This document shows positions 1 through 6,405 of a DNA stretch of 11,363 bases, piece after piece (position 1 is the stretch's first letter; every line of letters starts with the position of its first letter). This DNA is from an uncultured Verrucomicrobiota bacterium (GTDB taxonomy: Bacteria; Verrucomicrobiota; Verrucomicrobiia; Chthoniobacterales; SZAS-18). Both the position numbers and the translations under genes were made by a program. The notes beneath the pieces are model-generated. The model ran no database searches. It saw only the letters and a program-made list of their open reading frames with translations, and was not told the origin of the DNA. Location: positions 1-11,363 of the forward strand of contig CALMVM010000193.1 in the NCBI GenBank assembly GCA_937873255.1. The letters are read 5' to 3'.

Positions 1-1102
<1,102 letters not shown>

Positions 1103-1103
1103 A

Positions 1104-1137
1104 AATTTGCGCCACCGTGTTAAAGCGGTGACAAATT
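1104..1137 (-). other. hairpin immediately upstream of mature 16S, with boxA-like loop
   Basis: AATTTG (1104-1109) pairs with CAAATT (1132-1137), and CACCG (1113-1117) pairs with CGGTG (1126-1130), giving an 11-bp interrupted hairpin that ends at the predicted 16S 5' end. On the transcript strand its loop region reads CGCTTTAACA (1118-1127), sharing CTTTAACA with the E. coli boxA. It may serve 5'-end processing or antitermination. The usual RNase III stem pairs the leader with the 3' spacer, which lies outside the window. Confidence 0.4.
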
Positions 1138-1215
1138 CTGACCGATTCCTAATTTGCCGACCCACCCGCTATAGGTAGGGCCGGACTTTCGGTTCGATCA
1201 TTCAATCTTGAAATT

Positions 1216-1227
1216 GAGTCAAAGAAA
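1216..1227 (-). promoter_or_regulatory. boxA-like antitermination element
   Basis: The minus strand reads TTTCTTTGACTC about 115 bases before the 16S start. It resembles the boxA motif of rRNA leaders (E. coli TGCTCTTTAACA, with TTCTTTGA forms in other phyla) that recruits the NusB-NusE complex. It is followed at once on the transcript by a small hairpin (ATTGA/TCAAT, 1202-1217). Position and direction fit; the exact sequence requirement in this phylum is unknown to me. Confidence 0.4.
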
Positions 1228-1268
1228 CCGACGAATAACGCACAATTCAATCTTTGCCTTCTCCCACT

Positions 1269-1327
1269 CTCTGACTTCCGCTTTCGGAGATTCATCCACC
1301 GCGAGACGCGGCGTCGAACCATCAGAG
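1269..1327 (-). other. possible three-way junction in the 16S leader RNA
   Basis: Read on the minus strand, CTCTGA (1322-1327) can pair with TCAGAG (1269-1274). The enclosed sequence forms two further hairpins, CCGCG-TCT-CGCGG and TCCG-AAAG-CGGA. Together they draw a small three-way junction within the rRNA leader. Stems are short, so this is only a candidate fold. Leader structure commonly assists assembly or processing of rRNA; a specific role here is inference. Confidence 0.3.
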
Positions 1328-1448
1328 CTATTTCTTTCAAAAAACGTTATCGACTTCTTCCGATGTGCCGAGCAGCGAAGCCGCCTGCATCCACATCAGC
1401 CGAACCGATCACCCGGATTTACCGGGCCGCTCAATCGAGCGAGGACCA

Positions 1449-1476
1449 ACCTTACTGCTTCTGATTTCACCGTCAA
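1449..1476 (-). promoter_or_regulatory. rRNA promoter module 4 (proximal)
   Basis: On the minus strand, -35 TTGACG (1471-1476), 16 bases, then -10 TAAGGT (1449-1454), both hexamers identical to module 3. A perfect dyad GAAAGTT-CA-AACTTTC (1480-1495) ends 3 bases upstream of the -35 with the same CGG spacer as module 2. GGTCC lies 1 base after the -10 (1443-1447), and a hairpin CGCTC-GATT-GAGCG follows (1428-1441). Another hairpin, CCCGG/CCGGG, lies at 1412-1426. A transcript from here would carry a leader of about 340 bases before mature 16S. Confidence 0.65.
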
Positions 1477-1551
1477 CCGGAAAGTTTGAACTTTCTTTCG
1501 ACGATCACCGGTCTGATTTCAACCGGCGTCCCACCTTCGTGGCGGGCTCAC

Positions 1552-1579
1552 ATCTTCGCTCGATTCTCACCGTCGTCAA
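1552..1579 (-). promoter_or_regulatory. possible degenerate rRNA promoter module
   Basis: On the minus strand, TTGACG (1574-1579) is followed after 16 bases by GAAGAT (1552-1557), a poor -10. A dyad GAAA-G-TTTC (1583-1591) ends 3 bases upstream of the -35, and a run of seven A lies just beyond it. A hairpin CCCGCC/GGTGGG with one G-U pair (1530-1546) follows downstream. The GGTCC of the other modules is absent. It fits the spacing of the array but may be inactive. Confidence 0.35.
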
Positions 1580-1644
1580 ACAGAAACTTTCGTTTTTTTG
1601 ACTCCCGCCGTTTCCGGCGGGCGGCTCGTTTCGAGCGGGACCGC

Positions 1645-1672
1645 ACCTTACTTTCGCGCCCGGAAGCGTCAA
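1645..1672 (-). promoter_or_regulatory. rRNA promoter module 3
   Basis: On the minus strand, -35 TTGACG (1667-1672), 16 bases, then -10 TAAGGT (1645-1650). Directly upstream is an A-rich block at about 1676-1691, bounded by CAGGA and TCCTG as an inverted repeat. It has the look of an UP element for the RNA polymerase alpha subunit. GGTCC follows 2 bases after the -10 (1638-1642), then a hairpin GCTCG-AAA-CGAGC (1624-1636). Beyond it a 7-bp hairpin with a GAAA tetraloop lies at 1604-1621. With its A-tract and hexamers this is one of the two most convincing modules. Confidence 0.65.
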
Positions 1673-1760
1673 CAGGATTTTTTGAATTTTCCTGTCACGC
1701 ACGCCCGTCTCCGCAGAGCTGGGTTTTCCGTGTGTGGCGCTCCGGTTTGGAGCGGACCGA

Positions 1761-1788
1761 AGACTAAAACAGAAGCAAAGAACGTCAA
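1761..1788 (-). promoter_or_regulatory. rRNA promoter module 2
   Basis: On the minus strand, -35 TTGACG (1783-1788), 16 bases, then -10 TAGTCT (1761-1766). A perfect dyad GAAAAC-GA-GTTTTC (1792-1805) ends 3 bases upstream of the -35, separated by CGG. GGTCC begins 2 bases after the -10 (1754-1758). It leads into a perfect 6-bp hairpin, CGCTCC/GGAGCG with loop AAACC (1738-1754). The layout matches modules 3 and 4 closely. Confidence 0.6.
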
Positions 1789-1857
1789 CCGGAAAACTCG
1801 TTTTCGGTTGATGAGCGCCGCGGGGTTTTTCAGGCCCCTCAGCGCGTCGGGACGGTT

Positions 1858-1885
1858 AGATTAAACGAGGTCGCCGATCCGTCAA
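1858..1885 (-). promoter_or_regulatory. rRNA promoter module 1 (distal)
   Basis: Read on the minus strand, -35 TTGACG (1880-1885) and -10 TAATCT (1858-1863) are separated by exactly 16 bases. The -35 lies only about 25 bases beyond the gnd stop codon. An A-tract lies upstream at about 1901-1906. GTCC follows the -10, and then comes an imperfect GC-rich hairpin at 1815-1845 (gcgc and gggg pairing with cccc and gcgc). It differs from the other modules in lacking the short dyad next to the -35. The -10 is weak against TATAAT, so the call rests mainly on repetition of the same geometry. Confidence 0.55.
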
Positions 1886-1909
1886 CGCGTTCTGCGACGA
1901 TTTTTTCAT

Positions 1910-3385
1910 TTAATCCTTAAGTTTCTCGGGCGTAGGAAGATCGTGATGCTCCTGGAGCCATTCCGTGTGGAAACTGCCCGGTTTATCGATGCGCTCGTAG
2001 GTGTGTGCGCCGAAGAAGTCGCGCTGGGCCTGGAGGAGGTTCGCGGGGAGGCGTTCCTGACGGTAACTATCGAAGTACGCGAGGGATGCGCTGAACGCCG
2101 GCACGGCCACACCGAAATCGGTCGCCGTCTTCACGGCGGTGCGCCAGTTGGCCTGGTTCTTTTCCAGCGCGTCGGTGAAGTAGCCGTCGAGCGTGAGGTT
2201 GCCCAGGTTCGGATTGCGGTCGTACGCCTCCTTGATGCGCTGCAAAAACCGCGCGCGGATGATGCAGCCGCCGCGCCAGATCGTGGCCATGTCGCCGTAG
2301 TTCAGGTTCCACTTGTATTGCCGGCTGGCCGCGCCGAGCAGGTCCATCCCTTGCGCGTAGGAGATGATCTTCGAGGCGTACAAGGCGTCGCGCACGGCGT
2401 CGATGAATGCCTGCCGGTCGCCGCTAAAGGCGTGCTCGGCAGGCCCTTTGAGGATTTTGGACGCCGCCACGCGGGCGTCCTTTTGGGAGGAGGTCACGCG
2501 TGCTTCCACGGCGGCGTTGATCGTGGAAACGACCACGCCCAGATCGAGCGCACTGATGAGCGTCCATTTGCCGGTGCCCTTCTGGCCGGCCTTGTCGAGG
2601 ATCTTGTCCACGAGGTAGCCCTCGCCGGTGCCGTCTTCGCCATCGTCCTTGTGCGTGAAAATGCGACTGGTGATCTCGATGAGGAAGCTGTCGAGGTCGC
2701 CGGTGTTCCATTGGTCGAAAACCCGGTGGAGTTCCTCGGGCTGCATGCCGAGCACGCGCGTGAGGATCGCGTACGCCTCGCAGATGAGCTGCATGTCGCC
2801 GTACTCAATGCCGTTGTGGACCATCTTCACGTAATGGCCCGCACCGTCCGGCCCCATGTAGCGGCAGCACGGTTCGCCGTCCACGTGCGCGGAGATTTTC
2901 GTGAAGATCGGCTCGATGATCTTCCATGCGTCCTCCGGGCCGCCGGGCATGATCGACGGGCCTTTCAGCGCGCCCTCCTCGCCGCCGGAGACGCCCGTGC
3001 CGAGGAAATGGATGTTCTTCGAGGCCAAGTCCTTGCATCGACGTTGCGTGTCGGTGAAAAGCGAGTTGCCGCCGTCGATGATGAGGTCGCCCGGTTCGAG
3101 AAGCGGCACGAGTTGGTCGATCACCGCGTCCACCGCCGCGCCGGCCTTTACCATGATCATCGCCTTGCGCGGGCGCTTGAGCGCGCCGACGAATTCCTCC
3201 ATCGTTTTCGTCGCCGTGATGTGCTTGTCCTTGGCGCGGCCAGCGGCGAATTTTTCGGTCACCGCCGTCGTGCGGTTGAACACCGCGACCGAGAAGCCTT
3301 TGCTCTCCATGTTGAGAACCAGATTTTCGCCCATCACCGCCAAACCGATGAGGCCGATGTCGCAGGAGTCCGTTGCAGTTGCCAT
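1910..3385 (-). CDS. gnd: 6-phosphogluconate dehydrogenase, decarboxylating
   Basis: This cytosolic enzyme of the oxidative pentose phosphate pathway converts 6-phosphogluconate and NADP+ to ribulose 5-phosphate, CO2 and NADPH. The 491-residue product is slightly longer than the usual 468-485. The N-terminal Rossmann fold starts with GLIGLAVMG (11-19), followed by IIDGGNS (102-108) and the substrate loop GVSGGEEGA (131-139). The catalytic segment KMVHNGIEY (187-195) supplies the expected Lys, His, Asn and Glu. The family signature KGTGKWT lies at 269-275. The C-terminal tail HTYERIDKPGSFHTEW (461-476), which reaches into the partner active site of the dimer, is present, so the gene looks intact. 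The ATG at 3385 is the natural start, but no Shine-Dalgarno motif precedes it. It is transcribed divergently from moaE and toward the rRNA operon, with no clear terminator in between. Confidence 0.97.
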   Translation of the reverse strand: MATATDSCDIGLIGLAVMGENLVLNMESKGFSVAVFNRTTAVTEKFAAGRAKDKHITATKTMEEFVGALKRPRKAMIMVKAGAAVDAVIDQLVPLLEPGDLIIDGGNSLFTDTQRRCKDLASKNIHFLGTGVSGGEEGALKGPSIMPGGPEDAWKIIEPIFTKISAHVDGEPCCRYMGPDGAGHYVKMVHNGIEYGDMQLICEAYAILTRVLGMQPEELHRVFDQWNTGDLDSFLIEITSRIFTHKDDGEDGTGEGYLVDKILDKAGQKGTGKWTLISALDLGVVVSTINAAVEARVTSSQKDARVAASKILKGPAEHAFSGDRQAFIDAVRDALYASKIISYAQGMDLLGAASRQYKWNLNYGDMATIWRGGCIIRARFLQRIKEAYDRNPNLGNLTLDGYFTDALEKNQANWRTAVKTATDFGVAVPAFSASLAYFDSYRQERLPANLLQAQRDFFGAHTYERIDKPGSFHTEWLQEHHDLPTPEKLKD

Positions 3386-3462
3386 ATTTAGAAGGAATGT
3401 GTCTTGCGTTTACGTTGCGCCGATTACCCTAGCAGTCCCGCCGCGACGGCAAACAAGTTTTT
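3386..3462. promoter_or_regulatory. divergent gnd-moaE intergenic region
   Basis: These 77 bases separate two divergent starts and must hold or border both promoters. I found no strong hexamer pair. On the minus strand TTGCCG (3447-3452) and TAGGGT (3426-3431) are 15 bases apart and are a weak candidate for gnd. Neither start codon has a clear Shine-Dalgarno motif. Confidence 0.35.
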
Positions 3463-3903
3463 ATGTCCCCTCCCCTCCGTGAAGTCGTCCTCTCGCGCGC
3501 GGCATTGACGCGACCCGAACCGCGCTTCGACGCGGCGGCGGGCGGCGTGGTGGAATTTTACGGCGTGGTGCGCGGACAGGAGGGGCCGGAAGCGATCAGC
3601 GGGATCGATTACGAGGCGCACATGGAGATGGCGCGCCACCAGTTTGACCTGCTCGTGAAGGAAACCTGCGAGCGTTTTCCGGTTCACGGACTGACCGTGC
3701 ATCACCGGGTCGGGTTCGTGGCGGTGGGGGAGCCGTCGCTGTTTTTGCGCGTGAGCGCGGCGCATCGCGGGCCGGCGTTCGCGGCGGCGGAGTGGTTCGT
3801 TGACGAGATGAAGCAGCGCGTCCCGATCTGGAAACACCCCGTTTCGCAAACCACCGGGGCGGAGGTGGAAAGCGTCGGCGCGGCGATGATCCCGAACCTA
3901 TGA
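3463..3903 (+). CDS. moaE: molybdopterin synthase catalytic subunit MoaE
   Basis: MoaE forms a heterotetramer with the sulfur carrier MoaD and inserts two sulfurs into cyclic pyranopterin monophosphate to make molybdopterin, the molybdenum cofactor precursor. The 146-residue protein matches the family length. It shows GVVEFYGVVRG (28-38) with the conserved VRG arginine, IDYEAH (48-53), HHRVGFVAVGE (80-90), the AHRG segment (100-103) and DEMKQRVPIWKHP (114-126). Lys117 and Lys124 have the spacing of catalytic Lys119 and Lys126 of E. coli MoaE. The start is an ATG at 3463 after an A/T-rich stretch without a Shine-Dalgarno motif. The stop overlaps the start of pgsA (ATGA), which suggests coupled translation. 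No moaD or other cofactor gene lies within the window, so MoaD must be encoded elsewhere. Confidence 0.93.
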   Translation: MSPPLREVVLSRAALTRPEPRFDAAAGGVVEFYGVVRGQEGPEAISGIDYEAHMEMARHQFDLLVKETCERFPVHGLTVHHRVGFVAVGEPSLFLRVSAAHRGPAFAAAEWFVDEMKQRVPIWKHPVSQTTGAEVESVGAAMIPNL

Positions 3904-4481
3904 ATCTGCCCAACAGACTCACGGTCGGACGGCTGTTTTTGACGATCCTCTTCGTGGTGGCCGTCAGCGTGAAATTCCCCTACCACTTCGCGGTCGCGCT
4001 GGTGCTTTTCGGACTGGCGGCGTTTACCGACTACGTGGACGGCGAGCTTGCCCGGCGGTGGGCGATGATCACGGATTTTGGCAAGCTCATGGACCCGCTG
4101 GTGGATAAGATCATGACGGCGGCGGCGTTCGTGTGCCTGGTGCCGTTGGGGGCGATCCCGGCGTGGGCGGCGATCATCGTCATCATCCGCGAGTATCTGA
4201 TCACGGGGCTGCGACTGCTGGCGATTTCCAAGGGCCGCGTGCTCGCAGCCGATCGCATCGGCAAGCACAAGACCTCGTGGCAGATCATCACCGTGGTGTT
4301 TTTCCTGGTGTTGTTCGCCTACCGGGAATGGCAGGAACTGCACGGTGGAACGGTCGGCGTGTGGTGGGGCGAACTGACGTCCTACGGCGGCTGGGCGGTC
4401 ATCGTCATCGCCGTGGGGTTAACGTTGTATTCGGGCGTCGATTACCTCTGGCGGCACCGCGCGATGTTGGAGACGGAATGA
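3900..4481 (+). CDS. pgsA: CDP-diacylglycerol--glycerol-3-phosphate 3-phosphatidyltransferase
   Basis: This integral membrane enzyme joins CDP-diacylglycerol and sn-glycerol 3-phosphate to give phosphatidylglycerophosphate, the committed step to phosphatidylglycerol and cardiolipin. The CDP-alcohol phosphatidyltransferase motif D-x2-D-G-x2-A-R-x8-G-x3-D-x3-D is complete: Asp44, Asp47, Gly48, Ala51, Arg52, Gly61, Asp65 and Asp69. The N-terminus MNLPNRLTVGR is typical of PgsA. Hydrophobic helices lie at about 11-22, 29-43, 71-98, 128-143 and 163-180. The length of 193 residues fits PgsA. The motif alone would also allow another CDP-alcohol transferase, but the N-terminus and the IIREYLITGLR segment favour PgsA. 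The ATG overlaps the moaE stop by ATGA. Confidence 0.93.
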   Translation: MNLPNRLTVGRLFLTILFVVAVSVKFPYHFAVALVLFGLAAFTDYVDGELARRWAMITDFGKLMDPLVDKIMTAAAFVCLVPLGAIPAWAAIIVIIREYLITGLRLLAISKGRVLAADRIGKHKTSWQIITVVFFLVLFAYREWQELHGGTVGVWWGELTSYGGWAVIVIAVGLTLYSGVDYLWRHRAMLETE

Positions 4482-4529
4482 CCCAGCGGTGAGTCTTCAA
4501 CAGGTGATTGGACGCTTCGCCCTCTACCA

Positions 4530-4886
4530 GTGGTCATCCTCATTGCCAGTAGTTTCGGCGCTCTCGGAGCTTGTTTCATCGGTGCGGCGATCCTCCTGCT
4601 CGCCTTTATCGTCGGCGTGGTGGCTGCCTTCCTCCGTTTTCGCTGGCTTTCTTTCGTCTCGTTTCTGGCATGCTTGGCAACGGCGGCGTATCTGTTCAGC
4701 GAAGATCGACACTGGCTCGCGGCGCTTGAGCACTATCCCAAGCCGAGTGTGTACGCCGACGAGGCACAGCAGGCTCGCTCCGACCTGCGGTCCATGGAGT
4801 ACTTTTCGATCGGGATTGGTCTTTTCCTGTTGGCTGGCGTGTTGATGCCTCGTCGTCGTCCCTTGACCCAAAACCCTCCCGCTTAA
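4530..4886 (+). CDS. small three-helix membrane protein of unknown function
   Basis: I do not recognise this 118-residue protein. It begins with GTG at 4530; the frame is open back to the pgsA stop, which lies in the same frame, but no other ATG, GTG or TTG occurs there. Hydrophobic segments at about 10-34, 40-56 and 91-106 suggest three membrane helices. A polar loop of about 35 residues (57-90, DRHWLAALEHYPKPSVY and a short charged helix) lies between the second and third, and a basic PRRR tail follows the last. The gap of 48 bases after pgsA makes co-transcription likely. It ends 5 bases before the stop of the convergent livF. A competing frame starting at 4489 is Ser/Arg-rich and looks like a shadow. 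Whether this gene is expressed cannot be told from sequence alone. Confidence 0.6.
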   Translation: MVILIASSFGALGACFIGAAILLLAFIVGVVAAFLRFRWLSFVSFLACLATAAYLFSEDRHWLAALEHYPKPSVYADEAQQARSDLRSMEYFSIGIGLFLLAGVLMPRRRPLTQNPPA

Positions 4887-4891
4887 AAGAC

Positions 4892-5599
4892 CTATCGCCC
4901 GAGGTACGCGGCGCGCACTTGCGGGTTCTGCTTCAGCGCGGCCGACGTGTCCTGGAGGATGATCTCGCCCGTCTCCAACACATAGCCGCGACTCGACACC
5001 TCCAGCGCGAGGTTGGCGTTTTGCTCGACGAGCAAGACGGTCATGCCAAGCTGTTTGTTGATCTCGACGATCTTCTGGAAAATCGTCTTCACGAGGATCG
5101 GCGCGATGCCGAGCGAGGGCTCGTCGAGCATCAGACACTTCGGCGCGCCGGTCAGCGCGCGGCCGATGGCGAGCATCTGCTGTTCGCCGCCGGAAAGCGT
5201 GCCGGCGGATTGTTTTTCGCGTTCCTTCAGGCGCGGGAAAATGCTGAAAACGTAGTCGAGGTCCTTGTTCCAACGCGCCCGGTCGCGCAGGCGGTACGCA
5301 CCCATTTTGAGGTTTTCCAGCACCGTCAGGTTGGCGAACACCATCCGACCCTCGGGCACGTGCGAGATCCCCCGTCCGACGATCTGATGCGCCGGCAGAT
5401 GGGTGATGTCCTCGCCATTGTAGCGGATCGTCCCCGAGGACGGTCGCGCCAGCCCGGAAATCGCGCGCAACGTCGTCGATTTGCCCGCGCCGTTGGCTCC
5501 GATCAGCGTGACGATGCTCCCCTCCTCCACCCGCAGAGAAACGCCGTGCAGCGCCGTGATCGATCCGTAGCGGACCTCGACGTTTTCCAGTTCAAGCAT
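4892..5599 (-). CDS. livF: branched-chain amino acid ABC transporter ATPase LivF
   Basis: One of the two cytosolic ATPases that power the LivHM permease. The 235-residue protein has Walker A GANGAGKST (34-42), the signature LSGGEQQ (135-141) and Walker B CLMLDEP (155-161). Two family-specific points mark it as LivF rather than LivG: the Q-loop region reads VPEGR (81-85), and the switch position reads VEQN (191-194) with Gln in place of His. The start codon overlaps the livG stop by 8 bases, and GGAG sits about 6 bases upstream inside livG, one of the few good ribosome-binding sites here. It is the last gene of the liv operon and ends tail to tail with the small membrane protein gene, with 5 bases between stops and no evident terminator. 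Confidence 0.95.
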   Translation of the reverse strand: MLELENVEVRYGSITALHGVSLRVEEGSIVTLIGANGAGKSTTLRAISGLARPSSGTIRYNGEDITHLPAHQIVGRGISHVPEGRMVFANLTVLENLKMGAYRLRDRARWNKDLDYVFSIFPRLKEREKQSAGTLSGGEQQMLAIGRALTGAPKCLMLDEPSLGIAPILVKTIFQKIVEINKQLGMTVLLVEQNANLALEVSSRGYVLETGEIILQDTSAALKQNPQVRAAYLGR

Positions 5600-6395
5600 C
5601 GGTCTCCGCCTCCGCCGGTTCCTCGCCCAGATATGCCTCGATGACCTTCGGATTGCGCGTGATCGCCTCCGGGTCGCCCTCGGCGATCTTCGTGCCGTGG
5701 TCGAGCACGTAGATGCGTTCGCAGACGCCCATCACCAGCTTCATGTCGTGTTCGACGAGCAGCACGGCGATGTCGAACTTATCCTTGATGAAACGGATCA
5801 GCTTCGTGAGCCCCTCCTTTTCGATGGGGTTCATGCCGGCGGCGGGTTCGTCGAGCAGCAGGAGCTTCGGCCGGGTCGCCAGCGCGCGCACGATTTCCAG
5901 CCGCCGTTGGTCGCCGTAGGAAAGGCTCTTGCACGGGACATCGCGGAAGCGCCCGAGGTCGAAAATATCGAGCAATTCCATGACCTGCGCGTCGATCTCG
6001 CGTTCCTCCTTGTAGAACGCCGGCAGGCGCAGCAGCGCGTGGACGAACGTGTGCTTGCAGCGCAGGTTGAACGCCGCCCGCACGTTGTCGAAGACTGACA
6101 GCGAGGCAAATAGCCGGATGTTCTGGAAGGTGCGCGCGATGCCCTTGTGCGCGATGCGGTGCGGACGTAGGCCGGCGATACGCTCCCCGGCGAAGGTGAT
6201 GCTGCCGGTCGTCGGTTTGTAGACGCCGGTGACGATGTTGAACACGGTCGTCTTGCCCGCGCCGTTGGGGCCGATCAGGCCGACGAGATCGTGCGCGCCG
6301 ATGCGCATGTCGAGTTCGGAAACCGCCGTCAGCCCGCCGAACCGCACGGTGCAGCGTTGCAGGTCGAGGAGCGCGGATTGGCCGTTGGCTTCCAT
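5592..6395 (-). CDS. livG: branched-chain amino acid ABC transporter ATPase LivG
   Basis: The second ATPase of the importer, 267 residues from the chosen start. Walker A GPNGAGKTT (42-50), Q-loop TFQN (89-92), signature LSYGDQRR (158-165), Walker B LLLLDEP (178-184) and H-loop VEHD with His216 are all present. The helical insert typical of LivG (about 108-150, FNLRCKHTFVHALLRLPAFY and following) separates Q-loop and signature. I chose the ATG at 6395 because homology begins with LLDLQRCTVRFGG just after it and it lies 10 bases beyond the livM stop. The upstream ATG at 6461 would add 22 non-homologous residues and run back into livM. No Shine-Dalgarno motif precedes 6395. It overlaps livF by 8 bases. 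The C-terminus is an acidic tail, EEPAEAETDA. Confidence 0.95.
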   Translation of the reverse strand: MEANGQSALLDLQRCTVRFGGLTAVSELDMRIGAHDLVGLIGPNGAGKTTVFNIVTGVYKPTTGSITFAGERIAGLRPHRIAHKGIARTFQNIRLFASLSVFDNVRAAFNLRCKHTFVHALLRLPAFYKEEREIDAQVMELLDIFDLGRFRDVPCKSLSYGDQRRLEIVRALATRPKLLLLDEPAAGMNPIEKEGLTKLIRFIKDKFDIAVLLVEHDMKLVMGVCERIYVLDHGTKIAEGDPEAITRNPKVIEAYLGEEPAEAETDA

Positions 6396-6405
6396 GGAAA
6401 AAGGG

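Larger units (their letters stand above)
1103..1909 (-). promoter_or_regulatory. rRNA operon control region and 16S leader
   Basis: This stretch of about 800 bases between gnd and the 16S gene has no credible protein gene; its short ORFs overlap on both strands and look random. Read on the minus strand it splits in two. Bases 1909 to about 1440 carry five promoter modules, each with TTGACG and a -10-like hexamer 16 bases downstream. Bases about 1440 to 1103 form the leader of the rRNA transcript and contain several perfect small hairpins and boxA-like sequences. Each part is listed separately. Regulation by growth rate, as for rRNA promoters in general, is an inference from position and from A/T-rich upstream elements. 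Confidence 0.8.

Noticed and set aside
1785..1845. Hairpins 1785-1811 and 1815-1845 as a gnd terminator
   Set aside because: No T-run follows on the minus strand, and both lie beyond the first rRNA promoter; they fit better as parts of the promoter modules.
1149..1864. Several 60-95 codon frames upstream of the 16S gene
   Set aside because: They overlap on both strands, carry no motifs or ribosome-binding sites, and cover the promoter modules.
1103..1909. CRISPR-like or mobile repeat array
   Set aside because: The repeats share only promoter hexamers, dyads and hairpin shape, not a constant repeat with spacers, and no transposase or terminal repeats are seen.
1943..3391. A 482-codon open frame on the plus strand opposite gnd
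   Set aside because: It mirrors gnd almost exactly; composition (Val, Ala, Arg, His, Asp) is that of an antisense shadow, and gnd is certain.
4489..4845. Alternative frame beginning with GTG after pgsA
   Set aside because: The translation is Ser/Arg/Trp-rich without coherent helices, while the frame at 4530 gives a sensible membrane protein.
4524..5273. A 249-codon minus-strand frame across livF and the small membrane protein gene
   Set aside because: Shadow of livF in another frame; highly charged with no recognisable domain.
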